Assembly: GCA_934184665.1 (NCBI GenBank)
Contig: CAKPSX010000014.1
Span: 1 to 41,990 of the forward strand
Origin: an uncultured Clostridia bacterium
Lineage (GTDB): Bacteria > Bacillota > Clostridia > TANB77 > CAG-508
DNA: 41,990 bases
Direction: 5' to 3'
Positions 24,847 to 33,754 of this stretch are shown here, piece after piece. Below the pieces are notes generated by a model that was not told the DNA's origin, ran no database searches, and saw nothing but the letters and a program-made list of their open reading frames with translations. The position numbers and the translations under genes are program-made. Positions within the stretch are counted from its first letter, which is position 1, and the number at the start of each line of letters is the position of its first letter.

Positions 24847-27800
24847 CTATTCAAATAATTTCATTATCTCTTCTTTTGATAATCTGCTTATAAATGATGT
24901 TTTTGTGTCAAGAACATTATCTATTAATTGAGATTTCTTTTGTTGCAACTCATAAATTTTTTCTTCAATTGAATTTTGAGTTATAAGTTTATATACTTGA
25001 ACATTATTTTTTTGCCCTATCCTATATGCCCTGTCTGTTGCTTGATTTTCTGCTGATGCATTCCACCATGGGTCATAATGTATAACCATATCTGCTCCTG
25101 TTAAATTAAGTCCTGTTCCACCTGCTTTTAAAGATATTAAAAATACTTTTATATCTTTATTTGCATTAAATTCATCAACCATTTTGATTCTTTCATCAAC
25201 TTTTGTTGAGCCTGTTAATTTAAAATATGTTATTCCTCTTGAATTTAATTCATCTTCTATTAAATCAAACATTGATGTATATCCTGAAAATAATAATATT
25301 TTATGTCCTGAATCTGTAGCATCTTGTATTATTTCTATACATTGTTCTAGTTTGCTACTGCCATCTTTGTAATCTTTAATAAATAAACTTGGATGGCAAC
25401 ATATTTGTCTTAATCTTGTAAGTGCTGAAAGTATTTGCATATGGCTCTTATTAAATCCATCAAGTTTTATTTTTTCAGCCACTTCTTGTTTCACTTGCGC
25501 TAAATAGTTTAAGTAAATCTTTTCTTGCTCTTCTTTCATTTGATTATTTAACACTGTTACTGTTTTTTCAGGCAGTTCTGTTAAAACTTCTTTTTTGGTT
25601 CTCCTTAATACAAATGGCTCTATCAACATTCTCAATTTTTTCATAGCCCTATTGTCATTCTCTTTTACTATTGGAGTTTCAAATAATGTTTTAAATTTTT
25701 TATATTGAAACAAATATCCTGGCATTATATAATCAAATATTGACCACAATTCTGCTAATGAATTTTCTATCGGAGTTCCTGTTAATGCATATCTTGTATC
25801 TGCTTTGATTTCTTTAACCACTTTCGCATTTTGTGTATTACTATTTTTTAAATATTGTGCTTCATCTGCTATTGAAAATCTAAATTGATAATCTTTATCT
25901 TTATATTCTTCTATATCTCTTTTTAACAAATCATATGATGTTATTACAATATCATATTTATCTACTTGATTTATTTGCTCTTTTCTTTCTTCCGCATTTC
26001 CTCTAATTACAAGTGTTTTTAAGTCATTTGTAAATTTTTGAGATTCATTCTGCCAATTAAGTGTTAATGAACTTGGGCATATTACTATTGATGCTCTTCT
26101 ATCTGTATTTTCTTCAACATATCCTGCTATTATTGATAACATTTGGATTGTTTTTCCAAGTCCCATATCATCTGCAAGTATTCCTCCGAACTTATAATCA
26201 TCAAGCATTTTAAGCCATTTATAACCTGTTTTTTGATAATATCTTAATATTTTTTCTACGCTTTTAGGTATTGAAACTTCATCTTCTACATTTTCTTTCT
26301 TAAATTCTGTTACAACTTTTTTATATTCTTTGTTTTTTTCTATTGGAACATTTGAAACTGTTTTTAGTAGTTGGTCTAAATATAATGTTCTATTTACTGG
26401 TAGTCTTATTGTGCCTTTTTCTAATTCTTTTACACTTATATCCATTCCAGTTACTAGTTTATCTATAAATTCTATATCTGAATTTTCTTCTAGGTTTATG
26501 AAACTTCCATCTTTTAATTTATGATATTTTTTCTTCAAACTATATTTTTCCATTATTTCTTTTAATTCTTTAATGTCTATATTTAAATTTTCTAAATTAA
26601 CATTAAGTAAATTATTTTCTATTTTTATTCCAAGGTTTCCTATTTTAGGTTGTTTTATTTGTTTTGTTTTAAAGTTGTCTGTTATCATGACTTCGAATTT
26701 TTGCATATATTCATTTATATCATTTGATAAAAAATTATATATTTTATCATCATCTGGTAGAATAAAACATTGCTTTTTAGCATAATACATAAAGCCTGTG
26801 TTTTTCAATATATTTGTACATTTTCCTTCTGCAATGACATCTCTTGGATATTTTGTTTGAATTCCACTTTGTAGAGGATTAAATTCTTCTTCTCCATAGC
26901 AAAATCTTACATCTGCAACTATATAATTATTTTCATCAAAATCTAAAAATACTTTTACCCCTAATTCTTTTGGCTTATATTTTTCTATTTCATTTTTGTC
27001 AATTCCTTCAAACTTGATCCCATCTTTTACTTTTGGAAGTATTATAGAAAATAGCTCAGGTAATTGTTTTTCTCCTAGTAATAACTCTGTTAAAAAGTTT
27101 TCTCTAAATATTTCGATTAACTTTAATGTTGTTTCTTCATATTTTTTATCACATCTATATAATATGTCTTTATATAAAATATATTTGTTTTTACTTCCTG
27201 CTTTTATTTCTAAATTTCTTAATATATCATCTTTTATGTTTGCCTTTATTATATATTCGTTTTTACCTTGTTTTTTCATTGAAAAATAGATTTCTGGGTT
27301 TTCATCTCTAAATTCAACTTTTGTTTCTTTGTAATCATTTTGAAATGCAACTTTTTGCGACTTTAATATTTCAAATAACTCATCAAGTCCTCTGCTATTA
27401 AGTGTTATATAATTTTCGTTTAATATTTTACCGTAAAATCTATAATTAGAATTTTCATTTGAATTTACAAGTTTTATTATGTCTGTATATTTCATTATGA
27501 ATTTTAATAGTTCTTGGCTTTCATCTGTAAATGCTTGTGGGTTATGCCTAAACTCTAGTTTGCTTCCATACTTATATGTTTCTTCTGTTAGCATTCTTTC
27601 ATAAAATTCTACTAGATTTTTTAGTCTATACATTCTCTGGTTTCCAATTTTAAAATCGACTTTTAAGGTATTGTTGAATTTATCATATATAATTCTAGGC
27701 TCAATTTTTACTTTTTCTGTTTCTTCTGCTTTTTCTTCTTCTTGTTTTATCTCTTCCATTTTTTCATTATAAAAATTATTTACGATCTGTTTAAAGCTTC

Positions 27801-27894
27801 TATATTTTGAATCTGCTAATATATTGTTATTTTGTTGTATGTTTTTTTCTTCCTTAAGACTTTCTATGTCCTCATTTTCTTCATGTGACATCAT
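24847..27894 (-). CDS. SNF2-family DNA helicase/translocase
   Basis: The 1015-residue protein is a Swi2/Snf2 ATPase. The N-terminal half (about 1-520) is a low-similarity region as in bacterial proteins with a SNF2-associated domain. The motor begins at YQKTGYKWLKMLDDYKFGGI, with Walker A DDMGLGKTIQML, motif II DEAQ (SIADEAQYLKNS), LTGTPIENSLAELWS, and the helicase C domain with LISLKAGGTGLNLT and ATDRAYRIGQKNNVQVYKL. All ATPase motifs are intact. No SWIM zinc motif is visible. AAAGGA lies 9 bases before the ATG. It follows the HD gene by 27 bases and probably shares its transcript. Such proteins act in chromosomal repair or transcription; without methylase or nuclease neighbours there is no sign of a defence role. 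Confidence 0.93.
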   Translation of the reverse strand: MMSHEENEDIESLKEEKNIQQNNNILADSKYRSFKQIVNNFYNEKMEEIKQEEEKAEETEKVKIEPRIIYDKFNNTLKVDFKIGNQRMYRLKNLVEFYERMLTEETYKYGSKLEFRHNPQAFTDESQELLKFIMKYTDIIKLVNSNENSNYRFYGKILNENYITLNSRGLDELFEILKSQKVAFQNDYKETKVEFRDENPEIYFSMKKQGKNEYIIKANIKDDILRNLEIKAGSKNKYILYKDILYRCDKKYEETTLKLIEIFRENFLTELLLGEKQLPELFSIILPKVKDGIKFEGIDKNEIEKYKPKELGVKVFLDFDENNYIVADVRFCYGEEEFNPLQSGIQTKYPRDVIAEGKCTNILKNTGFMYYAKKQCFILPDDDKIYNFLSNDINEYMQKFEVMITDNFKTKQIKQPKIGNLGIKIENNLLNVNLENLNIDIKELKEIMEKYSLKKKYHKLKDGSFINLEENSDIEFIDKLVTGMDISVKELEKGTIRLPVNRTLYLDQLLKTVSNVPIEKNKEYKKVVTEFKKENVEDEVSIPKSVEKILRYYQKTGYKWLKMLDDYKFGGILADDMGLGKTIQMLSIIAGYVEENTDRRASIVICPSSLTLNWQNESQKFTNDLKTLVIRGNAEERKEQINQVDKYDIVITSYDLLKRDIEEYKDKDYQFRFSIADEAQYLKNSNTQNAKVVKEIKADTRYALTGTPIENSLAELWSIFDYIMPGYLFQYKKFKTLFETPIVKENDNRAMKKLRMLIEPFVLRRTKKEVLTELPEKTVTVLNNQMKEEQEKIYLNYLAQVKQEVAEKIKLDGFNKSHMQILSALTRLRQICCHPSLFIKDYKDGSSKLEQCIEIIQDATDSGHKILLFSGYTSMFDLIEDELNSRGITYFKLTGSTKVDERIKMVDEFNANKDIKVFLISLKAGGTGLNLTGADMVIHYDPWWNASAENQATDRAYRIGQKNNVQVYKLITQNSIEEKIYELQQKKSQLIDNVLDTKTSFISRLSKEEIMKLFE

Positions 27895-27921
27895 TTTAGC
27901 TTTTCCTTTCCAATGTAAACT

Positions 27922-28476
27922 TTATATATCAAATAAATATGTTGATTCCAAGTCTGCTTCAAATGTTAATAATGCTAGTGGATATTTTTTGTATGCTAAT
28001 CCTATTGTTCCATATTGTTCTTTTGGTTCTGTGAATCCCATATGCCAACGTATTGCATATTTTTCTTCACTTGTTAATTTCATATATTCTGTTATCATCA
28101 TTACTGATTTTTCTCCATGACCATATGGAATTGTATCTTCAACTGTATAATATGGCACTTTTTCCCATACACCTAGTGCATTTTTTGCATTTCTGTAATC
28201 TATTTTATAAAAATTCACTTTACATATATCATGTAATAATGCAACAATTTTTATTGTATCTTCTGATATATCAAGTTTTATTGGTGAATTTTTTACCTTT
28301 TCTACTAGTATTTCATATACTTTTAAACTATGTTCACAAAGTCCTCCTGCATAATCTCCATGAAATCTTGTACTTGCAGGTGCTGTAAAAAAGTCTGTGC
28401 TTTCTAAGAATTTTATAACATCTTCTATTCCTTCTCTTTTTACACTTCTTAGTAGTTCTAAAAATTTTTCTTTCAT
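27922..28476 (-). CDS. HD-domain phosphohydrolase-like protein
   Basis: The 184-residue protein has the HD metal pattern: His in GGLCEHSLKVYEIL, His-Asp in ALLHDICKV, and later His in PYGHGEKSVMMI and IRWHMGFTE, with an Asp in TFEADLES. HD proteins hydrolyse nucleotides or phosphodiesters; the substrate here is unknown. AAAGGA lies 14 bases before the ATG, slightly long. It lies between hisS (68 bases upstream) and the SNF2 gene (27 bases downstream), with no terminator visible between. Confidence 0.85.
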   Translation of the reverse strand: MKEKFLELLRSVKREGIEDVIKFLESTDFFTAPASTRFHGDYAGGLCEHSLKVYEILVEKVKNSPIKLDISEDTIKIVALLHDICKVNFYKIDYRNAKNALGVWEKVPYYTVEDTIPYGHGEKSVMMITEYMKLTSEEKYAIRWHMGFTEPKEQYGTIGLAYKKYPLALLTFEADLESTYLFDI

Positions 28477-28544
28477 TTTTTATACCATTCCTTTGCTACG
28501 ATTTAATTCTTTTCTTACTTATTTTTATGCAAATGCCAATCTCC

Positions 28545-29864
28545 CTATTTGTTTTTTATTATTTGGATTGCATCATCAATATTAACTTGTACTTGTTCTC
28601 CAGTTTGCATATTTTTTAAAGATACTGTATTAGTTTTAATTTCTGTTTCTCCAATAACTGCAACAAATGGAATAGATAGTTTATCCGCATATTTAAATTT
28701 TGCTTTTATCTTTTTATTTTCCATATAAACTTCAGTATTAATATTTGCATTACGCAATTTTGTTGCAACTGGTAAACATGCTGAAATATCTTCATCTGCT
28801 GAGACAACAAGAACATCTGCAATTGAATTTTTTTCAGCTTTAATTATATTCATCTCATTTAATTTATAGAAAAATCTTGTTAGTCCAATTGAAACTCCAA
28901 CACCTGGTAATTTTTTATTTGTATAATATTCAGCCAAATTATCATAACGTCCACCTGAGCAAACACTTCCAAGTTGAGGATAATCATTTAAAAATGTTTC
29001 ATATACAGTTCCTGTATAATAATCTAATCCACGTGCAATTGTTAAGTCAATCATAAAGCTTGTTTCAGGCATTCCTAATAATCTCATACATGAAACTACA
29101 TCTTTTAGTTCTTTTAACCCTGTTGTAAAAAGTTCATCAGTTATTCCAATATCATCAAGTGCAGATAATTTTTCATCTGTACTTCCTGAAATAGCCATAA
29201 ATTTCATTATTGTTGAAATTTTACTTTTCTCAACATTTAGTTCTTCAAGTTCTTTTATAACATTTTCTTCTCCAATTTTAGCAATTTTATCTATTATTCT
29301 CATTATATCTACCGAAATATCTGTTAATTCCAGACTGCTGAATAATCCATTTAATATTTTTCTATTATTAATGTGAATTGTAAAATCAGAAAATCCTAAT
29401 TCTTGAAATGTAGTATAAATTACATTAGGAAGTTCTGCATCATATAAAGTATTTAGTTCTGTATCACCTATTATATCTATATCACATTGATAAAACTCAC
29501 GATATCTTCCTTTTTGAGGACGCTCTCCTCTATAAACTTTTCCTATTTGATAGCGTTTAAATGGAAAAGATAGTTCTCCATAATGCATTGCAACATATTT
29601 TGCTAAAGGTACTGTTAAATCAAAACGTAAAGCTAGATCATTATCTCCTTTTGTAAAACGATATATTTGTTTTTCTGTTTCTCCTCCAGCTTTTGCTAAT
29701 AAAACATCTGCATGTTCAATAATTGGTGTATCAAGTGGCAAAAAGCCGAATCTTTCATATGATTTTTGTATTTTCTCTTTCATTTGATTAAATAAAATCT
29801 GCTCATTTGGTAATAATTCCATGAAACCTGGTAATGTTCTAGGTTCTACTTTATTTTGTGACAT
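28545..29864 (-). CDS. hisS: Histidine-tRNA ligase
   Basis: The 439-residue class II synthetase charges tRNA-His. Motif 2 is YRGERPQKGRYREFYQCDID, the histidine-specific block is TIARGLDYYTGTVYE, motif 3 is in GVGVSIGLTRFF, and the C-terminal anticodon-binding domain follows (LVVSADEDISACLPVATKLR). The start is the ATG at 29864 with AGGGAGG 7 bases upstream. A frame extending to 29960 is rejected because a promoter at 29895-29923 lies within it. No T-box leader is present: only about 25 bases separate the predicted transcription start from the ATG. Confidence 0.97.
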   Translation of the reverse strand: MSQNKVEPRTLPGFMELLPNEQILFNQMKEKIQKSYERFGFLPLDTPIIEHADVLLAKAGGETEKQIYRFTKGDNDLALRFDLTVPLAKYVAMHYGELSFPFKRYQIGKVYRGERPQKGRYREFYQCDIDIIGDTELNTLYDAELPNVIYTTFQELGFSDFTIHINNRKILNGLFSSLELTDISVDIMRIIDKIAKIGEENVIKELEELNVEKSKISTIMKFMAISGSTDEKLSALDDIGITDELFTTGLKELKDVVSCMRLLGMPETSFMIDLTIARGLDYYTGTVYETFLNDYPQLGSVCSGGRYDNLAEYYTNKKLPGVGVSIGLTRFFYKLNEMNIIKAEKNSIADVLVVSADEDISACLPVATKLRNANINTEVYMENKKIKAKFKYADKLSIPFVAVIGETEIKTNTVSLKNMQTGEQVQVNIDDAIQIIKNK

Positions 29865-29894
29865 ATAAATTCCTCCCTTTACATAATAGTATCC

Positions 29895-29923
29895 ATTATA
29901 CAATTTTTCTCTATAAAATTCAA
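29895..29923 (-). promoter_or_regulatory. Promoter of hisS
   Basis: TTGAAT (29923-29918), 17 bases, TATAAT (29900-29895) on the minus strand. Confidence 0.7.
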
Positions 29924-29950
29924 TAGTCTGCTGCAACTTTCTCCTCATGT

Positions 29951-29983
29951 AAAAGCCCACACTTTTTAATCATGTGTGGGTTA
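29951..29983 (-). terminator. Terminator of the sigH-like gene
   Basis: CCCACAC (29956-29962) pairs with GTGTGGG (29974-29980), 11-base loop. On the minus strand it is followed by CTTTT. It abuts the stop codon at 29981. Confidence 0.8.
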
Positions 29984-30622
29984 ACCTATATTATTTTTTA
30001 TTTTATTTGCTTTTTTTCTTATTCTTTGTATTGCAGTATCTACAGATTTAACTTTTGTTCCTAATTTTTCAGCAATTGCTGCATATGTTTTGCCTTTTTC
30101 ATATTCATATAATACTGATAATTCAAATTTACTTAAATTATCTTTTATTGATTTTTCCATGCTTTTAAAATATTCTCTATCAGCTATTATATCAGATGGA
30201 TCATTTAATTCTTTTACATCTAATATTTCTATTTTATCCATATCTTCATTATCATCATAAGCCGCAGAATTAAGAGATATTGAAGAGTTTAATGGTATAT
30301 GCTTTTGTCTATTTGAATTTTTAACTGCAGTGATTAATTGTCTTTCAATACACATATTCGCAAATGTTTTAAATGAGTTTTGTTTTTCTGTGTCAAATGA
30401 CTTTACCGCTTTATAAAGACCTATTAGCCCTTCTTGTATGATGTCCTCTTTTTCTGCACCAACCATGAAGAATTTATTTGCCTTCATATATACAACTTCA
30501 TTATATCTTTTCATTAGGCAATTTAGCGCAATTGGATCCTCATTTTTTATATTTTCTATTAATTTCTCGTCTGTCATTTGAGTATAATCATTTTCATTAA
30601 CTGAAAACATACTTTCATTCAT
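29981..30622 (-). CDS. sigH: SigH-like RNA polymerase sigma factor
   Basis: The 213-residue protein has sigma region 2 (EDIIQEGLIGLYKAVKSFD, SFKTFANMCIERQLITAVKN, then RQKHIPLNSSISL) and region 4 (FELSVLYEYEKGKTYAAIAE, VKSVDTAIQRIRKKANKI). The RQKHIPLNS and GLYKAVKSF segments match SigH, the early-stationary sigma of Bacillus and Clostridium that feeds sporulation or competence genes. Two starts are possible: the ATG at 30655 has only a weak AAGG, while that at 30622 has AGGAGG 13 bases upstream. A consensus promoter ends only 4 bases before the first ATG, so the second is preferred. Whether this organism sporulates cannot be told here. Confidence 0.88.
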   Translation of the reverse strand: MNESMFSVNENDYTQMTDEKLIENIKNEDPIALNCLMKRYNEVVYMKANKFFMVGAEKEDIIQEGLIGLYKAVKSFDTEKQNSFKTFANMCIERQLITAVKNSNRQKHIPLNSSISLNSAAYDDNEDMDKIEILDVKELNDPSDIIADREYFKSMEKSIKDNLSKFELSVLYEYEKGKTYAAIAEKLGTKVKSVDTAIQRIRKKANKIKNNIG

Positions 30623-30659
30623 TATTGTATATTGTCCTCCTATTTGTTTTTCCATTGTA

Positions 30660-30688
30660 ATTATACCTTGTAATCGCCTCTATGTCAA
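30660..30688 (-). promoter_or_regulatory. Consensus promoter of the sigH-like gene
   Basis: TTGACA (30688-30683), exactly 17 bases, TATAAT (30665-30660): a perfect SigA consensus. It starts within the last codons of murI. Confidence 0.85.
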
Positions 30689-31480
30689 GCTTTTCGGCAT
30701 GTTTTCTTGAATTTTTGTTTCGATTTTCATTATGTTTTTAGCAATTTTCTCAAATTCCGCTTCTGGCTTTGTTAAGTATATTGTTTCTGTTCCTTTTTCT
30801 CCTCTATTTTCAAGTCCATTTTCTTTAAGATATTTTTTTAAATATTTTGCGACTGTTTCTCCTGTGTGTATTAATTCTATTTCATATTCAAACTCTTCTC
30901 TTATTATGTTTTCATAAATTGGATAATGTGTACAGCCCAAGATTATTTTATCTATTTTGTTTTGTTTAAATATTTCCATATATTCTTTTATTACTTTTCT
31001 TCCTTCAGGGCTCTGAGCTCTGCCCTCTTCTGCTATTTCTGCTAGCATTGGACATGCTTTGTTTATAACTTCTATATCTGGAATTGCATGTTTTAACTTT
31101 GTCTCCCATGCACCATTTCGTATTGTTCCTTTTGTTGCTATTACTCCGACTCTTTTTATATTTTGCTCTTTGATATACTCAACAGTTGGTTCTATGATAC
31201 CTATTATTGGAATATCAAACTTTTGTCTTAATACATCTATCGCTTGACTTGTAGCAGTTCCACATGCTATCACTATCATTTTTGCACCTTTTTCTATAAG
31301 GTCTTTTACATTTTGTATTGAATATTTTATTATTTCGTCACTACTTTTCCCACCATATGGAAAGTTTTTTGTATCTCCAAGATATATTATGTTTTCATTT
31401 GGAAATTCACTTTTTATTTTAGAGAATACTGTTAATCCTCCAACTCCTGAGTCAAAAATTCCTATTGCATCTTTTTCCAT
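30680..31480 (-). CDS. murI: Glutamate racemase
   Basis: The 266-residue enzyme interconverts L- and D-glutamate to supply peptidoglycan. The N-terminal Asp/Ser motif is GIFDSGVGGLTV, the first catalytic Cys is in VIACGTATSQAI, and the second is in ILGCTHYPIYENI, so both acid/base cysteines are present. The usual CNTA reads CGTA here. GAGAGGA lies 12 bases before the ATG. It follows a 47-residue gene and precedes the sigH-like gene, whose promoter overlaps its end. Confidence 0.96.
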   Translation of the reverse strand: MEKDAIGIFDSGVGGLTVFSKIKSEFPNENIIYLGDTKNFPYGGKSSDEIIKYSIQNVKDLIEKGAKMIVIACGTATSQAIDVLRQKFDIPIIGIIEPTVEYIKEQNIKRVGVIATKGTIRNGAWETKLKHAIPDIEVINKACPMLAEIAEEGRAQSPEGRKVIKEYMEIFKQNKIDKIILGCTHYPIYENIIREEFEYEIELIHTGETVAKYLKKYLKENGLENRGEKGTETIYLTKPEAEFEKIAKNIMKIETKIQENMPKSLT

Positions 31481-31548
31481 TTAAAATATCATTCCTCTCT
31501 AATATTATTTCATTTCCTAATCCCATGCTCATTTTAAGTTCTTCTTTT

Positions 31549-31692
31549 TTAATTATATTGTGTTTCATTTAATAGTTTCATCATTTTATGTCTGTTCTCT
31601 GCTCGTGCCCCTCTTCTTTCTAATTCCATATCTTCCGCATTTTCATCAACTATTGCTTTATAAATTTGATTAAATTTTTCATCTGTTGTCAT
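31549..31692 (-). CDS. Small hypothetical protein (47 aa)
   Basis: I do not recognise this short, charged protein (MTTDEKFNQIYKAIVDENAE to NRHKMMKLLNETQYN). AAAGGAG lies 9 bases before the ATG at 31692, and a near-consensus promoter lies about 75 bases upstream, so it is probably real. A longer in-frame start at 31794 falls inside that promoter and is rejected. It is predicted to be helical and soluble, and is probably cotranscribed with murI, which begins 68 bases later. Confidence 0.7.
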   Translation of the reverse strand: MTTDEKFNQIYKAIVDENAEDMELERRGARAENRHKMMKLLNETQYN

Positions 31693-31765
31693 ATTAACCT
31701 TCTCCTTTACATTTTTTATATTATCCGTTATTATTAAAATATTTCTAGTTTTGTAATATACTTTT

Positions 31766-31794
31766 ATTATAGTACAACTTACTTTTTTGTTCAA
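31766..31794 (-). promoter_or_regulatory. Promoter of the 47-aa gene and murI
   Basis: TTGAAC (31794-31789), 17 bases, TATAAT (31771-31766) on the minus strand. Confidence 0.75.
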
Positions 31795-31881
31795 TGTTTT
31801 TATTTTCTATATTTATAATCTATTAAAGTAGTCACTTTATTTATATTCTTCATTTTACTTATAGTAAATAATGATGAATAC

Positions 31882-31910
31882 TTGACAGCAACAAACAAAT
31901 ATTTTAAACT
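31882..31910 (+). promoter_or_regulatory. Promoter of rarA
   Basis: TTGACA (31882-31887), 17 bases, TAAACT (31905-31910), about 60 bases before the rarA start. Confidence 0.65.
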
Positions 31911-31969
31911 AGTTATAAATATTAGTATTAAAATATTGAGAAGAATGTTGGAAAGGAATGAGACTAAGT

Positions 31970-33211
31970 ATGAACCAATCAGAACCACTGGCATATAGAA
32001 TGAGACCAAAAACATTAGAAGAATATGAGGGGCAAGAACATGTGATAGGACCAGGCAAAATATTATATAGAACAATAAAAGCAGATAGATTATCAAGCAT
32101 AATATTATTTGGACCACCAGGATGTGGTAAAACATCATTAGCAAAAGTAATAAGTGAAACCACAAAATATAAATTTTATAAAATAAATGCAGTAACAGCA
32201 GGGGTGGCAGACATCAAAAGAATAGTAGAAGAAACAAAAAATTTTATGATGAACCCAGCTGGCAAAAGTATATTATTCATAGATGAGATACATAGATTTA
32301 ACAAACTACAACAAGATGCACTATTACCATATGTAGAAAATGGAACAATAATACTAATAGGTGCAACAACAGAAAATCCATATTTTGAAGTAAATAAAGC
32401 TTTGATATCAAGGTCAATGGTAATCAAACTAAATCCACTAACAGAAGAAAATATATACAATGTGTTAAAAAGAGCATTAACAAGTAAAGAAGGACTAGGA
32501 GAGTATAGTATAAAAATAGAAGATAGTACATTAAGAAAAATAGCAGATATATCAAATGGAGATGTACGAACAGCATTAAATGGACTTGAAGTGGCAGTAC
32601 TAACAACAAATATAGAATCAGATGGATATATACATATAACAGATGAAGTAATCAAAAATAGTATCCAGAATAGAAAGGCTATATTTGATAAAAATGGAGA
32701 AACACATTATGATAATATAAGTGCATTTATAAAATCAATGAGAGGCTCAGATCCAGATGCGACACTTTTATATCTTGCAAGAGCTTTAAATGGTGGAGAA
32801 GACCCAGTATTTCTTGCAAGGAGAATTACTATTTGCGCATCAGAAGATGTAGGTCTAGCAGATCCTCAAGCACTTGTTATTGCAACATCTGCGATGCAAG
32901 CGGTTCACATGATAGGCATGCCAGAAGCAAGAATAATACTTGCAGAAGCAGCAGTATATGTTGCAAATTGTAAAAAATCAAATGCTACATATTTAGGAAT
33001 AAATAAGGCATTGGAAGATGTCGCAAATAAAGATACTGGCGAAATACCAATGCATATAAGAAATGCACCAATAGAAAAGATGAGAGAATTAGGATATAAT
33101 GAAGGGTATTTATATCCACATGATTTTCCAGGGCATTATGTAGAACAACAATATTTGCCAGATAAAATGTTAGAAACAAAATATTATATAAAAGATGAGA
33201 ATATAAAATAA
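31970..33211 (+). CDS. rarA: Replication-associated recombination protein RarA (MgsA)
   Basis: The 413-residue AAA+ ATPase acts at stalled replication forks. The N-terminal PLAYRMRPKTLEEYEGQEH is diagnostic; Walker A is FGPPGCGKTSL, Walker B ILFIDEIHRFNK, sensor 1 IGATTENPYFE, and the C-terminal MgsA domain has GSDPDATLLYLARALNGGED and the ending HYVEQQYLPD. All motifs are intact. The ATG at 31958 overlaps the ribosome site (AAAGGA), so the ATG at 31970 is the likelier start. It is followed by its own terminator. Confidence 0.95.
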   Translation: MNQSEPLAYRMRPKTLEEYEGQEHVIGPGKILYRTIKADRLSSIILFGPPGCGKTSLAKVISETTKYKFYKINAVTAGVADIKRIVEETKNFMMNPAGKSILFIDEIHRFNKLQQDALLPYVENGTIILIGATTENPYFEVNKALISRSMVIKLNPLTEENIYNVLKRALTSKEGLGEYSIKIEDSTLRKIADISNGDVRTALNGLEVAVLTTNIESDGYIHITDEVIKNSIQNRKAIFDKNGETHYDNISAFIKSMRGSDPDATLLYLARALNGGEDPVFLARRITICASEDVGLADPQALVIATSAMQAVHMIGMPEARIILAEAAVYVANCKKSNATYLGINKALEDVANKDTGEIPMHIRNAPIEKMRELGYNEGYLYPHDFPGHYVEQQYLPDKMLETKYYIKDENIK

Positions 33212-33220
33212 AAAAATGGT

Positions 33221-33256
33221 AAAAATGGATAAGAGTGAAAGCTTTTATCCATTTTT
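33221..33256 (+). terminator. Terminator of rarA
   Basis: AAAAATGGATAA (33221-33232) and its exact complement TTATCCATTTTT (33245-33256), 12-base loop. Confidence 0.85.
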
Positions 33257-33339
33257 GTGATAACAAATACGGTTTATAGGTAACCTAAATAAAAACCTAA
33301 ATATATTGTTCAAGGACTGAGATTAAAATAATAAAGAAA

Positions 33340-33675
33340 ATGTTAATTGGATTACTTGCAGGAGTAATATGTGGACTTTTTGGAACAGGTGGAGGAATGA
33401 TACTTGTTCCTGCATTTATATATATGTTAAATATAGAACCCAAAAAAGCCAGAGGCACATCACTTTGCTGTATGTTAGTAATGGTAATAACAACAAGTAT
33501 TTTCTATTATAAGAGCCATTATATAGACTGGAATATGGGTGTGTTATGTGCGATTGGTGGAATTGTAGGAGGCTATTTAGGTGCTAAAGTTTTAAAAAAA
33601 TTTCCTGATTATATATTAAAAATTGTATTTATATTTTTCTTAATATATGTATCTTATAGTATGCTATTTAAGTAA
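33340..33675 (+). CDS. Half-size TSUP (TauE/SafE) transporter, first copy
   Basis: The 111-residue protein has about four membrane segments and the TSUP signature GVICGLFGTGGGMILVPAF, typical of the N-terminal half of TauE/SafE exporters of sulfur-containing or organic anions. Full-length family members (about 250 residues) repeat this unit; here the second unit is a separate gene 79 bases downstream. No good ribosome site precedes the ATG: AAGGA lies 20 bases upstream. A non-standard ATT in frame at 33322, 5 bases after AAGGA, would add six residues. The start is therefore uncertain. The substrate is unknown. Confidence 0.85.
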   Translation: MLIGLLAGVICGLFGTGGGMILVPAFIYMLNIEPKKARGTSLCCMLVMVITTSIFYYKSHYIDWNMGVLCAIGGIVGGYLGAKVLKKFPDYILKIVFIFFLIYVSYSMLFK

Positions 33676-33754
33676 AGGCATTATATTACTGTTCGAAAAA
33701 ATTTAACTACATAGTTGTAATATAATGAATAATTAAAACAAAGGAATGAATTTT

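Noticed and set aside
24847..28476. SNF2 helicase and HD protein as a defence system
   Set aside because: They sit in an operon-like run with hisS, with no nuclease, methylase or mobile-element neighbour. The HD protein looks like a small phosphohydrolase.
29865..29983. Possible T-box leader before hisS
   Set aside because: The promoter at 29895-29923 leaves only about 25 leader bases, and the hairpin at 29951-29983 is the terminator of the sigH-like gene.
31800..32655. Minus-strand frames opposite rarA
   Set aside because: They are hydrophobic shadow frames of an AT-rich coding strand, without ribosome sites.
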